DNA of 64,000 nucleotides from Methyloligella sp050110875 (GCA_050110875.1 CP188828.1:1860001-1924000), one strand, 5' to 3'; positions 17,017 to 26,946 are shown, counted from the stretch's first letter. Numbers and translations are program-made. The notes: generated by a model from the letters alone, not told the origin.

Positions 17017-19932
17017 TCAGACGATCAGTCGGTCGAAGGCGCGATGTACGCCGATAAGCGTCTCGCGCAAGCGCACCTCCACGCTCCTGAAATCGCTCAT
17101 CTCCACAGCCCGCGCGATCAGCTCCTTCAACGCTTGCGGCGCCTCGTCCGGGCGGAAGATTTCATCGACACAGAGCCGCAGCACCTGGGTCAGGTTGTGA
17201 TAGAGCCGGCAAGCCGGGATCAGAAGGTCCGCATCCTCGCCCGAGAGGACGCCTGCATCCCTGAGCTTCTCCAGCGCCCGCTGGGTGGTCTGATCCAGCA
17301 CGTCCGGATGTTCCGCCCCATTCACGAGCTGCAGGAATTGCGCGATGAACTCCAGATCCACGAGCCCGCCGCGCACCTGCTTGATATCCCAGATATCGTC
17401 CGTGCCCTTCTGGCTCTCGATGCGCTCCCGCATCTTGCGCACCTCCGCCGCGACCGTCGCGCGGTCTTGCGGGCGGGTGAGCACCTCCTGAATCGCATCG
17501 CCGATCTCCTGGGCAAGCGAATCCGGCCCCGCAACGACGCGCGCCCGCGTCAGCGCCAGCCGCTCCCAGGTCCAGGCAGAGCTCTGCTGGTAGTCCTTGA
17601 AGCTGGAAAGCTTGGTCGCCACCGGACCCTGATGGCCTGAAGGGCGAAGCCGCATATCGACCTGATAGAGCGCACCTTCCGCGGTCGGTGCCGAGAGCGC
17701 CGCGATCAGACGCTGGGTCAGCCGGGTGTAGTATTCGCTGCCCGAAAGGCTCTTTGGCCCGTCCGAAGCGCCCGGATCGCTGTCGAAATCGTAGACGACG
17801 ATGAGATCGAGATCCGACGAGGCGGTCATCTCCCGGCCGCCGAGCTTGCCCATGGCGAGCACATTGGCCCGGCCGCCGGGCATGCGCCCGTAACGCTCGG
17901 CGAGCTCGTCCTCCACCCGCTCCAGCAGCGCTTGGACCAGCGTCTCGGCAAGCATCCCATAGATGCTGCCGGCCTGGCCCGCGGTGATCGTGCCGGAGAG
18001 GACGCGCACCCCGATGAGAAACGCCTGTTCCCGGCCCACGATCCGCGCCCTATCCAGCATATCCGCATAGTCGGCCGACCGGGCCAGCGCGTTCTCGATC
18101 AGCTCGCGGAAGATCGTCTTGGTCGGCATCGCGCCGAAGAAGCCGGGGTCGAGCACCGCATCCAGCAGGCGCGGCCGCCGCGCTATGATATGGGCGAGAC
18201 GCGGCGCCGTGCCGAGAATATCGGCCATCAGCCGCAGCAGGCTCGGATTGCGTGAAAAGGCGGAAAAAAGCTGCAAACCCGCCGGCAGCTCCGACAAGAC
18301 CTGATCGAACGTCGTGAGCGCCCGGTCCGGCTCCGCCGTGCGCCCCAGGGTCCGCAGCAGCAAGGGCAGAAACTCCGCCATCCGCTCCTGAGCCTGGCTG
18401 CTGCGCGTGGCCACATAACGCCCCGAATGCCAGGCCCGCAGGACTGCGACGGCCTCTCGGGGATTCTTGAAGCCGTACTCCTCGAGCGTGGCGAGGGTTT
18501 CGGGATCGTCCTCGTCGCCGCGGAACACGAAGGTCGGCCCTTCGGCCCCCGCATCGGGCATCGCCTCGAACAGGGCTTCGTAGTGGTATTCGACACGCTT
18601 GAACCGCTCCAGCAGCGCCGCGGCAAAGGCGTCCGGATCGTCGAAGGCGCAGAGCGCCGCGACATTGCGGAACCCCGCCTCGTCCTTGGGCAGCTCATGG
18701 GTCTGTTGATCGTCGATCATCTGCAGGACGTTCTCGACCTGCCGCAGAAAGTAATAGGCTTCGGTGAGATCCGCGGCGACTTCCTGCTTGATCCACTCCC
18801 CTTCGGCGAGATGCTTCAGGGTGTCTATGGTGCCTCGGCTTCTAAGGTCCGGATTGCGACCGCCAGCGATCAGCTGATGGGTCTGCACGAAAAATTCGAT
18901 ATCGCGGATACCGCCCCGCCCGAGCTTCACGTTATGGCCGAGCACCGCGACGCTGCCATGGCCCTTATGGGCATGCACCCGGCGCTTCATGGCGCGAATG
19001 TCGGCGATGGCGGCGTAGTCGAGATAGCGCCGCCAGACGAAAGGTGAGATCTGGCGCAGGAAATCCGCGCCCGCCTCGAAATCGCCGGCGATGATGCGCG
19101 CCTTGATCAGCGCGGCACGCTCCCAATTCTGGCCGAGACTCTCATAATAGTTGAGCGCCGCCTCCGCCGAGAGGGCGATCTGGGTCGCTCCCGGATCGGG
19201 CCGCAAGCGCAGATCGGTCCGGAAGACGTATCCGTCCTTGGTATATTCCTGCAGCAGCTTCACCAGGTCCCGGGTGATCCGCACGAAGAATTTGGAGGGC
19301 TCGACCCCCTCCTTCAGCCCGGCCCGCGCCTTGTCGTAGAACACGATGAGATCGATATCGCTGGAATAGTTCAGCTCGAACGAGCCCAGCTTGCCCATGG
19401 CGATCACGAAGTAGCCGGCGCCCGGCATGGGGGCCTCGACCTCGCCCTTCTCGATCGCCCGGCGAAACAGAAAGCGTACCGCCTGCTGCACCACCTCGTC
19501 GGCCACGATGCTCAGCTTGCGCAAGACCTCTCGTGTGGGCCAGACGCCGCCCAGATCGCCGAGCCCGAGCAGCAAGGATGTGGCGAGCTTGTAGCGCCGG
19601 AGGATATGCATCGCCGAGCTCATATCGGCGCAGTCTTCCATCTGCGCCACGAGCCGGCTTGAGCACTGGGCGAAATTCTCGTCCGGATCGAGAGTCAGGC
19701 AATTGGCGAAGGCCTGCGGGTCACGCCGCGCCAGCGAAGCGAGGTAAGGCGAGCCGGAAAACGCCCCGGCCACGAGACTGCGCAGGCGCGCGTTCTCGGC
19801 CAGTAGCTTCGCCGCCGGCGCAAGCTCGGGCGCCGCCTCGAGCGCCGACTTCAGGGTCTCGAGCTGATCCGCCGCGCGCGTCTCGTCGATCACGATCGGC
19901 ACGCGGGCAATCCGTTCGGCAAAAGCGCTCAC
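17017..19932 (-). CDS. glnE: Bifunctional glutamine synthetase adenylyltransferase/deadenylase
   Basis: 971 residues. It adenylylates glutamine synthetase when nitrogen is plentiful and removes AMP when nitrogen is short, under PII control. Two nucleotidyltransferase modules are present: GSFELNYSSDIDLIVFYD near residue 185 (deadenylylating half) and GGREMTASSDLDLIVVYDFD near residue 700 (adenylylating half), each followed by a GlnD-type helical domain. The start is GTG at 19932, which overlaps the TGA of the upstream kinase gene as GTGA, so it is translated from the two-component operon mRNA. The family's normal length is about 950-990 aa. Confidence 0.96.
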   Translation of the reverse strand: MSAFAERIARVPIVIDETRAADQLETLKSALEAAPELAPAAKLLAENARLRSLVAGAFSGSPYLASLARRDPQAFANCLTLDPDENFAQCSSRLVAQMEDCADMSSAMHILRRYKLATSLLLGLGDLGGVWPTREVLRKLSIVADEVVQQAVRFLFRRAIEKGEVEAPMPGAGYFVIAMGKLGSFELNYSSDIDLIVFYDKARAGLKEGVEPSKFFVRITRDLVKLLQEYTKDGYVFRTDLRLRPDPGATQIALSAEAALNYYESLGQNWERAALIKARIIAGDFEAGADFLRQISPFVWRRYLDYAAIADIRAMKRRVHAHKGHGSVAVLGHNVKLGRGGIRDIEFFVQTHQLIAGGRNPDLRSRGTIDTLKHLAEGEWIKQEVAADLTEAYYFLRQVENVLQMIDDQQTHELPKDEAGFRNVAALCAFDDPDAFAAALLERFKRVEYHYEALFEAMPDAGAEGPTFVFRGDEDDPETLATLEEYGFKNPREAVAVLRAWHSGRYVATRSSQAQERMAEFLPLLLRTLGRTAEPDRALTTFDQVLSELPAGLQLFSAFSRNPSLLRLMADILGTAPRLAHIIARRPRLLDAVLDPGFFGAMPTKTIFRELIENALARSADYADMLDRARIVGREQAFLIGVRVLSGTITAGQAGSIYGMLAETLVQALLERVEDELAERYGRMPGGRANVLAMGKLGGREMTASSDLDLIVVYDFDSDPGASDGPKSLSGSEYYTRLTQRLIAALSAPTAEGALYQVDMRLRPSGHQGPVATKLSSFKDYQQSSAWTWERLALTRARVVAGPDSLAQEIGDAIQEVLTRPQDRATVAAEVRKMRERIESQKGTDDIWDIKQVRGGLVDLEFIAQFLQLVNGAEHPDVLDQTTQRALEKLRDAGVLSGEDADLLIPACRLYHNLTQVLRLCVDEIFRPDEAPQALKELIARAVEMSDFRSVEVRLRETLIGVHRAFDRLIV

Positions 19933-21407
19933 CGGCCGTCCGCGATCGCTGACGCTCCATCCCCGACTTGCATCGGCAAAGCCAGCACCGCCTTCAGCCC
20001 GGGACCGTGATCCTCCAGTCTGAGACTGCCGCCATGCAGCCGCGCCACGGCCGAGACCAGGCTGAGCCCGAGCCCGCTGCCGGGCGCCGAACGGCTTTCC
20101 TCCAGCCTGACGAAACGCTCCAGTACTCTATCGCGATCCTGTTCCGGGATACCGGGCCCCCGGTCGCTCACGACGATCTCGGCCATCGCCATTTCCTTCC
20201 CCGCTGCACCCTCTGCAACGCCACTTGAGCTCCCGGCCATCCGCAATGCCTCGATGCGGATATCCGGATCGTTTTCGGCCGCGCCGCTGCTTTTCTCCGA
20301 TCGGCCATGCTTGATGGCGTTGTCGACCAGATTGGCAAGCGCCTGGCCCAGCAGCTGACGGTCGCCGACGATCGGCAGCGGACCGTCCGACTCCGCCCTT
20401 AGCACGAGGCCGCGCTCCTCTGCCACCGGCTCGTACAGCTCCGCGACATCAGAGACCAAGGCAGAGGCGTCGAGAGGCTCCCAACGCCCGGCCCCGGCGC
20501 CGGCCTCCATGCGAGCGATGGAAAGAAGCGCGTTGAAAGTCTTGATGAGGTTGTCCGCCTCGTCGATGGTCTTCTCCAAAGTCTCCCGATAATCGTCCTC
20601 GCCTTCGGGGTCGTGCAGCGCCCGCTCTACCCGGTTGCGCAGGCGCGTGAGCGGCGTCTTGAGATCGTGGGCGATATTGTCGGAGACCTCCCGCAATCCG
20701 GCCATGAGCTGTTCGATCCGCGCCAGCATCTGGTTGAGGCTCGCCGAGAGTCTGTCGAGTTCGTCTCCCGAATGATTGCGTGGCAGCCGTCCCGAAAGAT
20801 CGCCGGCCATGATCTTGCGGCTGGTCTCGGTGATGGCGTCGATCCGTGCGAGCAGGTTGCGACTTACCAGGAGGCCGCCGCCGATGCCGAACAGCGCCAT
20901 CACCCCGAGCCCCCAGAGAATAGCGGAGCGGGTGACATGCGACAGAACCCTTCGATCCTCGATGTCGCGGCCGACCAAGAGCTGCACCCCGTCGGCGAGA
21001 TGGAAGACATTGGCAAAGGCAAGCCTGCGTTCCACGCCCCCTTGCGCCGGTCTGGAATACGCGAACTCGACCGGCCCGGTTTCCTTCAGAAGCTCCGGTG
21101 AGATCGAACCGAGATTGCCAGCGATCCGGCGGCCGTTCTTGTCGGCGACGAAATAGAGGCTGTTGCCGGGAGTCTCGCTGCGCTTCGCGATGGTGCTCAC
21201 TAGCTGGCGCAAGCCGCCGGCGCGATACTGCTCCGCCAACCCGCTGAGCTCCGCCTGGATCGTCTGGTCCAATTGGCGGGAAAGCAGGATGTTGGTGTTC
21301 CAGTAGATGTAGCCGATGGCCAGGGTGGCGGCCAAGCCGAACACCGCCAAATAGAGCAGCGATAGGCGGAAAGCGGTCGTCCGGAAAAGTTTACTGGGCG
21401 TTGTCAC
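19929..21407 (-). CDS. Two-component sensor histidine kinase (OmpR-class partner)
   Basis: 492 residues from GTG 21407, which lies 17 bp inside the response-regulator gene. Transmembrane helices at about 13-36 and 160-182 flank a 125-residue periplasmic domain. HAMP follows, then HisKA with the phospho-acceptor H247 in NIAHDLKTPLTRLRN, and HATPase_c with NLVDNAIKHG, DRGPGIP and GSGLGLSLV. A Ser/Ala/Glu-rich insert sits between the N and G1 boxes. The gene stands between its regulator and glnE with overlaps on both sides. The signal is unknown; the neighbouring degP suggests an envelope signal, which is inference. Confidence 0.92.
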   Translation of the reverse strand: MTTPSKLFRTTAFRLSLLYLAVFGLAATLAIGYIYWNTNILLSRQLDQTIQAELSGLAEQYRAGGLRQLVSTIAKRSETPGNSLYFVADKNGRRIAGNLGSISPELLKETGPVEFAYSRPAQGGVERRLAFANVFHLADGVQLLVGRDIEDRRVLSHVTRSAILWGLGVMALFGIGGGLLVSRNLLARIDAITETSRKIMAGDLSGRLPRNHSGDELDRLSASLNQMLARIEQLMAGLREVSDNIAHDLKTPLTRLRNRVERALHDPEGEDDYRETLEKTIDEADNLIKTFNALLSIARMEAGAGAGRWEPLDASALVSDVAELYEPVAEERGLVLRAESDGPLPIVGDRQLLGQALANLVDNAIKHGRSEKSSGAAENDPDIRIEALRMAGSSSGVAEGAAGKEMAMAEIVVSDRGPGIPEQDRDRVLERFVRLEESRSAPGSGLGLSLVSAVARLHGGSLRLEDHGPGLKAVLALPMQVGDGASAIADGR

Positions 21408-22071
21408 GGATCGTATAGCCCGCGCCGCGGACGGTATGCAGGAGGGGTTTGTCGAAGCTCTTGTCGATCTTGGAGCGCAGCCGCGAGATATGCACGTCGA
21501 TCACATTGGTTTGCGGATCGAAATGATAATCCCAGACATTCTCGAGCAGCATGGTGCGGGTCACCACCTGACCGGCATGCTTCATGAGATATTCCAGCAG
21601 GCGGAATTCGCGCGGCTGCAGCAGGATCGGCTCGCCCGCCCGGGCAACCTTGTGGGTAAGGCGGTCAAGGGTGAGATCGCCCACTTGAAGCCTGGTGCTC
21701 GCCTCTTCCGGTGAGGTCCGCCGGGCCAGCACCTCGATCCGGGCGAGCAGCTCGCTGAAGGCATAGGGCTTGGTGAGATAATCGTCGCCGCCGGCCCGCA
21801 GGCCTTTGACCCGCTCGTCCACGCCGTCGAGCGCGCTCAGGATCAGCGCCGGCGTATGAACGTCGTCGGCACGCAACATGCCAATGACGGTCAGCCCATC
21901 GCATTTGGGCAGCATGCGGTCGACGATCAGGACGTCATAGGCATTGACCTTCGCAAGCTCCAGCCCGCTCTGGCCGTCGGCGGCATGCTCGGCAATATGG
22001 CCGGATTCTTTCAGCGCACGCTGCAGGAAGGTGGCCGTCTCCTGGTCGTCCTCGATCACCAGAACACGCAT
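21391..22071 (-). CDS. OmpR-family response regulator
   Basis: 226 residues from ATG 22071, preceded by GGGAGA; an upstream TTG at 22104 would add an unlikely leader. The receiver domain has E8-D9-D10, phosphorylation site D51 in DVLIVDRMLP, and K in TKPYAF. A winged-helix DNA-binding domain follows, ending RGAGYTIRDNAQ. It is the first gene of the regulator-kinase-glnE operon, separated from degP by a strong terminator. The group is conserved next to degP and the cyc genes in many Rhizobiales. Confidence 0.93.
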   Translation of the reverse strand: MRVLVIEDDQETATFLQRALKESGHIAEHAADGQSGLELAKVNAYDVLIVDRMLPKCDGLTVIGMLRADDVHTPALILSALDGVDERVKGLRAGGDDYLTKPYAFSELLARIEVLARRTSPEEASTRLQVGDLTLDRLTHKVARAGEPILLQPREFRLLEYLMKHAGQVVTRTMLLENVWDYHFDPQTNVIDVHISRLRSKIDKSFDKPLLHTVRGAGYTIRDNAQ

Positions 22072-22132
22072 CGTCAGGAATCTCCCGGTCTGCTCCTGGA
22101 CCAACGCTATCTGCGACGGAGCCTACGCGGCA

Positions 22133-22175
22133 AACAAAAGGAGGGGCGGCGCGGTTGGGGGGATGCCGCGCCGCC
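22133..22175 (-). terminator. Rho-independent terminator after degP
   Basis: A perfect 10-bp GC stem (22145-22154 with 22166-22175) lies 16 bases past the degP stop. It is followed on the minus strand by CTCCTTTTGTTT. It separates degP from the response-regulator operon. Confidence 0.85.
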
Positions 22176-22190
22176 CTCCGGCGTCGAGCC

Positions 22191-23747
22191 TTACGCCTGG
22201 TTCTTAAGCGCCAGGGCGATAAAGCTCATGCGATCGCCGGATTTGATGCGGAAGATGACGTTGACCTTCTCCTTGCCCTTGTTCTTGGGCTTGGACATGG
22301 TCTGGCGAATGCCTTCCGCGATATCCTTCGCGTTGGTGACGTCCTTGCCGCCGACCTGGAGGATCACGTCACCGACCGAGAGGCCTTTCTCGGCGGCGTC
22401 GCTATCGGGGAGGATCTCCGTGATCACGACACCCTCCTCGCCTGCACCGGGCATGCTGGAAGCCGGCGCGACGGACAGGCCGAGATCCTTCATCTCCTCA
22501 CCGGTGGACTCGCCCTCGGGCTCCTCGTCGCCGCGAAGCTTGGCCAGCTTCTGACCGGACGGGAACTTGCCGAGCGTGACGTCGACCTCGCGCTCGTCGC
22601 CGTAGCGGTTGACCGAAAGGGTCACGTCCGTGTCGGGCTCGAGCTCGGCGATCTTGCGGGCGAGATCTCGGGAATCCTCGACCTCCTTGCCATTGACCGC
22701 GGTGATGACGTCACCGGCCTCGATACCTTCCTCGGCCGCGGGACCGTCCTCGGACACCTTCGAGACGAGCGCGCCCTTGGCCTCATCGAGACCGACGCCG
22801 TCGGCGAGATCCTCGGTCACGTTCTGGATGACGACGCCCAGCCAGCCGCGATTGACCGAGCCGTTATTCTTCAGCTCGCCGACAACCTCCTTCACCAGCG
22901 CCGCAGGCACGGCAAAGGCGATGCCGACATTGCCGCCGGAAGGCGAGAAGATCGCGGTGTTCATACCGACGACCTTGCCGTCCAGGGTGAAGGACGGACC
23001 GCCCGAGTTGCCCCGGTTCACGGCCGCGTCGATCTGCAGATAGTCGTAGGGACCGGAACCGATATCGCGGTTATGGGCGGAGATGATGCCCGCCGTCACC
23101 GTGCCGCCGAGACCGAACGGATTGCCGACGGCCAGCACCCACTCGCCGACCTCCGGATCCTTGTCGGAGAACTCCACATAGGGAAGCTTCTTGCCGTCGA
23201 CCTTCAGCAGGGCGATGTCTGTGCGCGGATCGTTGCCCACCATCTCGGCCGTATACTGCTCGCCGTCCTCCATGGTGACGGTAATCTCGTCGGCTTCTTC
23301 GACCACATGATTATTGGTCACGAGATAGCCGTCGGGCGAGATGAAGAAACCGGACCCTTGCGCCTGCATCGGATGCCGGTTGCGCGGCATGCCCTTCGGT
23401 ACCTGACCGAAACGCTTGAAGAACTCGTAGAAGGGGCTGTCCTTCGGAATTTCCGGCATCCCCGGAATCTCGAACTCGCCTTCTGCGGTCTCGGTGTTGC
23501 CCTTCACGTTGATGCTGACAACAGCCGGGCTCACCTTCTTCACCAGATCGGAGAAGTTCGGCACCGCTGCGGCTGCCGGCGGCGTGGTTGGTACCGGCTC
23601 CGCCGAGGCGAAGGGCACGCTATCGGCCATGGAAAAGCCGAGCGCGCCGGCGCCGATCAACGCCACCGCGAACATGGCCGACCGTCTGAGGGATCGGCGT
23701 CCGCCCGTGCGCTCCGGCGCGTTTGAACTGGGATCGTAAGAATTCAT
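22191..23747 (-). CDS. degP: Periplasmic serine protease DegP/HtrA
   Basis: Envelope quality-control protease and chaperone. 518 residues from ATG 23747. An N-terminal hydrophobic segment (about 23-48) acts as signal peptide or anchor. The trypsin-like domain shows the catalytic triad H147 (TNNHVVE), D177 (DPRTDIAL) and S248 (RGNSGGP). Two PDZ domains follow (about 295-385 and 415-510), separated by an acidic linker. It lies between the cytochrome c maturation genes and the two-component-glnE operon, a gene order shared with Rhizobium and Bradyrhizobium relatives. It has its own terminator; a stress-type promoter would lie in the 200 bp upstream. Confidence 0.95.
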   Translation of the reverse strand: MNSYDPSSNAPERTGGRRSLRRSAMFAVALIGAGALGFSMADSVPFASAEPVPTTPPAAAAVPNFSDLVKKVSPAVVSINVKGNTETAEGEFEIPGMPEIPKDSPFYEFFKRFGQVPKGMPRNRHPMQAQGSGFFISPDGYLVTNNHVVEEADEITVTMEDGEQYTAEMVGNDPRTDIALLKVDGKKLPYVEFSDKDPEVGEWVLAVGNPFGLGGTVTAGIISAHNRDIGSGPYDYLQIDAAVNRGNSGGPSFTLDGKVVGMNTAIFSPSGGNVGIAFAVPAALVKEVVGELKNNGSVNRGWLGVVIQNVTEDLADGVGLDEAKGALVSKVSEDGPAAEEGIEAGDVITAVNGKEVEDSRDLARKIAELEPDTDVTLSVNRYGDEREVDVTLGKFPSGQKLAKLRGDEEPEGESTGEEMKDLGLSVAPASSMPGAGEEGVVITEILPDSDAAEKGLSVGDVILQVGGKDVTNAKDIAEGIRQTMSKPKNKGKEKVNVIFRIKSGDRMSFIALALKNQA

Positions 23748-23921
23748 GTGAACCTCTTGTCGAATGTCTGCCTGAGAAGCCTGTCTTTGGGAGGAGTAAG
23801 ACTACTGGCCGCTGATATAGGGGTTCACGGCTTACGACGCTGTTTCGGGAGGATTAAATTTACGTAAGGTGGGGAGGAGGCAGGGCCGGAATCGGCCGCC
23901 TGGGGAAGGGATGAAGGGGTA

Positions 23922-23945
23922 GGAAAAGCGGGGCCGAAAGCCCCA
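23922..23945 (-). terminator. Probable terminator of the ccm operon
   Basis: A short stem GGGGC/GCCCC with a five-base loop (23930-23944) is followed on the minus strand by GCTTTTCC, about 25 bases after the ccmH stop. The stem is short but the position is right. Confidence 0.5.
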
Positions 23946-23968
23946 TGAAAGCCCCCCTGGGAGACCGC

Positions 23969-24454
23969 CTAGGTCTGATCCAGCATCTTGTCCAGCCGCC
24001 GCTTTTCGGCGGCCGAAAGCGGCTTCGGATCTGGCGCCGCCGCCCGCCTGCGGAACATCACCAGCACAGCGATCAAGCCGACGAACAACAAGACCGGCGT
24101 GGCGAACCAGAGCAGCAAGGTGTGAGGCGCGAAGACCGGCTGCAGCAGCACGAATTCGCCATAACGCGCCACCACGTAATCCATGATCTCTTCGTCGCTC
24201 TTGCCCGCCTTGAGCTGTTCCCGGACGAGAACCCGAAGATCCTTCGCCAGCGGCGCGTCGGAATCGTCGATCGACTGATTCTGGCAGACCAGGCAGCGCA
24301 AATTAGCCGAGATATCCCGCGCCCGCTGCTCCAGCGCCGGATCCTCCAGCACCTCGTCCGGCTGAACGGCAAGCGCAGGCCCGCTCACGACGATCACCGC
24401 CAGCGCCATCAACGCCGCCCGAAAGGCACTTCCGAGACCGCGCCTATTTGGCAT
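23969..24454 (-). CDS. ccmH: Cytochrome c maturation protein CcmH (CycL)
   Basis: 161 residues from ATG 24454, overlapping the end of ccmF by 11 bp. A signal peptide ending in ALA is followed by the thiol motif RCLVCQNQS. Its cysteine pair reduces apocytochrome c in the periplasm before haem attachment. A C-terminal membrane helix (TLLLWFATPVLLFVGLIAVL) and a short basic tail complete it. It is the short single-domain CcmH of alphaproteobacteria, the TPR part being the separate CcmI. Last gene of the ccmI-E-F-H operon. Confidence 0.95.
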   Translation of the reverse strand: MPNRRGLGSAFRAALMALAVIVVSGPALAVQPDEVLEDPALEQRARDISANLRCLVCQNQSIDDSDAPLAKDLRVLVREQLKAGKSDEEIMDYVVARYGEFVLLQPVFAPHTLLLWFATPVLLFVGLIAVLVMFRRRAAAPDPKPLSAAEKRRLDKMLDQT

Positions 24455-26429
24455 CGGCGAGCCTCCCTTCGGGCACTTCCGCGCGCTTCGGCGCGCCGAC
24501 CCGCAAGCGACGGTCGAAAAGGGAGAGCGCGCCGCCCAGGAACATGATCACCGAGCCGATCCAGATCAGCCGCACCAGCGGATTGAAATAGACCCGGATG
24601 CTGTAGGCCCCGCCTTCCAGCGTGTCGCCCAGCACCGCGTAGAGATCGCCGCCCCAAGCGTTGTAAATCGCTGCTTCCGTGGTGGCGCTCCCTTCGATGG
24701 TGAATTGCCGCTTGGTCGGATGCAGCTCCGTCACCTGATCGTCGCCCCGGAACACCCGAAGGCTCGCGTATCGCTCTTCGTAGTTCGGTCCCGTGCGCTC
24801 CGCGACGCCTTCGAAGACGAGACGATATCCGGCGATCTCCGTGACCTCCCCGGGCTTCAGCGCGGTGATATCCTCGCTTCGCCAGGCGGTCGTCGCCACG
24901 ATGCCGATCACGCAGACACCGACCCCCGCATGGGCCAGCGCGGTGCCGAAGCTGGAACGAGGCAGGTTGACGAAGCGCCGCCAGATCTCCGGCGCCGGCG
25001 CCTTGAACAGCTTGATGCGATAGGCGATCTCCGACGCCGCGCCGGCGATGAGCCAGATGCCGAGCCCGATGCCGAGCGGCGCCAGCCAGGGGCCCCTGCC
25101 CTGCACGGCAAACACGATGACGATGGCCGCGAGCGCGATCAGCGCCGCCGCCATGAGTCGCTGGGCGACCGCATAAAGATCGCCCCGCTTCCAGGCGAGG
25201 AACGGCCCGATCGGCACCGCGATCAGAAGCGGCAGGATCAGCGGAATAAAGGTGTAGTTGAAGAAGGGCGGCCCGACCGAGATCTTCTCGTTGGTCACCG
25301 ATTCCAGCGCCAGCGGGTAGAGCGTGCCGACGAACACGGCCGCGCACGCGGTCACCAGGATCAGATTGTTGAAGACCAGCGCCCCTTCCCGGCTGATCGG
25401 CGCGAAGATGCCTCCTTGGCGCAGCAGCGGCGCCCGCCAGGCGAACAGCGCCAGCGCCCCGCCGATGAAGATCGCCATGATGCCCAGGATGAAGACGCCG
25501 CGCGCCGGATCGACGGCGAAGGCATGCACCGATGTCAGCACGCCGGAGCGCACCAGGAAGGTGCCGACCAGGCTGAGCGAGAAGGTGATGATGGCGAGCA
25601 GGATGGTCCAGATCTTCAGCGCGTCCCGCTTCTCCATCACCAGCGCGGAATGGAGCAACGCCGTGCCCGACAGCCACGGCATGAAGGACGCGTTCTCCAC
25701 CGGATCCCAGAACCAGAATCCGCCCCAGCCGAGCTCGTAATAGGCCCACCAGGAACCGAGCGAAATGCCGATGGTGAGAAACATCCAGGCGGCGAGCGTC
25801 CACGGCCGCACCCAGCGCGCCCAGGCCGCATCGATCTTCCCGTCGATCAGCGCGGCGATGGCGAAGGAGAACGCCATGGAGAAGCCCACATAGCCCGCGT
25901 AAAGAAACGGCGGATGGATGGCGAGAGCCGGATCCTGCAGCACGGGGTTGAATCCTTGCCCCTCGAAAGGCGCCGGATCGAGCCGCACGAACGGGTTGGA
26001 GGTCGTCACGATGAACAGCAGGAACGCCACCCCGATCGCGCCTTGCACCGAAAGCACGTTGGCTTGCAGCGACCGCGGCAAATTCCGGCCATAGGTCGCG
26101 ACGCCCGCGCCGAACAGCGCCAGGATCAGCACCCAGAGGACCATGGAACCCTCATGGTTCCCCCACACGCCGGAGATCTTGTAGAGCAGCGGCTTCGCCG
26201 AGCTCGAATTCTCGTAGACGTTGAGAATGGAGAAGTCGGACGTCACATAGGCGGTCATCAGCGCCATGAAGGCGAGCATGACCAGCAGGAATTGCGCCTG
26301 GGCCGCCGGGATCGCGATCGCCATCAGCTGCGGGTCGTTGCGGCGCGCGCCGTAGAGAGGCAGCACCATTTGGACGATGGCGATGCCAAGCGCGAGGATG
26401 AGTGCGAAATGGCCGGTCTCGGCAATCAT
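24444..26429 (-). CDS. ccmF: Haem lyase subunit CcmF (CycK)
   Basis: 661 residues from ATG 26429, a polytopic inner-membrane protein with about 15 helices. Conserved features include WGNHEGSMVLWVL near the N-terminus and the tryptophan-rich WWD domain GSWWAYYELGWGGFWFWDPV, which handles haem from CcmE. CcmF with CcmH and CcmI ligates haem to CxxCH motifs of exported cytochromes c. It follows ccmE by 4 bp and overlaps ccmH. The length is normal. Confidence 0.97.
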   Translation of the reverse strand: MIAETGHFALILALGIAIVQMVLPLYGARRNDPQLMAIAIPAAQAQFLLVMLAFMALMTAYVTSDFSILNVYENSSSAKPLLYKISGVWGNHEGSMVLWVLILALFGAGVATYGRNLPRSLQANVLSVQGAIGVAFLLFIVTTSNPFVRLDPAPFEGQGFNPVLQDPALAIHPPFLYAGYVGFSMAFSFAIAALIDGKIDAAWARWVRPWTLAAWMFLTIGISLGSWWAYYELGWGGFWFWDPVENASFMPWLSGTALLHSALVMEKRDALKIWTILLAIITFSLSLVGTFLVRSGVLTSVHAFAVDPARGVFILGIMAIFIGGALALFAWRAPLLRQGGIFAPISREGALVFNNLILVTACAAVFVGTLYPLALESVTNEKISVGPPFFNYTFIPLILPLLIAVPIGPFLAWKRGDLYAVAQRLMAAALIALAAIVIVFAVQGRGPWLAPLGIGLGIWLIAGAASEIAYRIKLFKAPAPEIWRRFVNLPRSSFGTALAHAGVGVCVIGIVATTAWRSEDITALKPGEVTEIAGYRLVFEGVAERTGPNYEERYASLRVFRGDDQVTELHPTKRQFTIEGSATTEAAIYNAWGGDLYAVLGDTLEGGAYSIRVYFNPLVRLIWIGSVIMFLGGALSLFDRRLRVGAPKRAEVPEGRLADAK

Positions 26430-26433
26430 TGAG

Positions 26434-26907
26434 CTAGTTGACCTTGTTGGGCGTAGACCCCGATGAATCCTCGGCCGCCCCCTGCCAGACCCCCTGCTCC
26501 TTCAGCTTCGCGGCCACCTCGGGCGGCATATAGTTCTCGTCATGCTTGGCGAGCACCTTGTCGGCCTGGAACACGCCGTCCGGCCCCAGCATACCTTCCG
26601 CCACGACGCCCTGCCCCTCACGGAAGAGGTCCGGCAGCACGCCCGTATAGGTCACCGGCAGCTCCTTGGCCTTGTCGGTGATCACGAAACGCACCGTCGT
26701 GCCGCGATTGCGCACCACGCTGCCATCTTCCACCAGCCCGCCGAGCCGGAAGCGCTGGCCCGGCGCCAGCTCCTTCGCCATGACATCGCTCGGGCTGTAG
26801 AAGAAGACGATGGAATCGCTCAGTGCGAACAGCACCAGCCCGACCGCGATGGTCAGCACGGCCATGCAGCCGCCGATAAGCACACCTCTGCGCTGCTTGC
26901 GGGTCAT
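26434..26907 (-). CDS. ccmE: Haem chaperone CcmE (CycJ)
   Basis: 157 residues from ATG 26907. One N-terminal membrane anchor (residues about 8-30), then an OB-fold periplasmic domain with the covalent haem-binding histidine in LAKHDENYMP. The tyrosine four residues after the histidine is the axial ligand of the classical HxxxY type. It carries haem from CcmC to CcmF. Four bases separate it from ccmF. The ccmABCD export genes are not in this window. Confidence 0.96.
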   Translation of the reverse strand: MTRKQRRGVLIGGCMAVLTIAVGLVLFALSDSIVFFYSPSDVMAKELAPGQRFRLGGLVEDGSVVRNRGTTVRFVITDKAKELPVTYTGVLPDLFREGQGVVAEGMLGPDGVFQADKVLAKHDENYMPPEVAAKLKEQGVWQGAAEDSSGSTPNKVN

Positions 26908-26946
26908 CTAACGCTCAAACCTGTCCCAGTGTCTCGATCTCAACGC

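Noticed and set aside
24705..26432. A 575-codon plus-strand open frame opposite ccmF
   Set aside because: Antisense shadow, extremely rich in Arg, His and Asp, with no recognisable domain.
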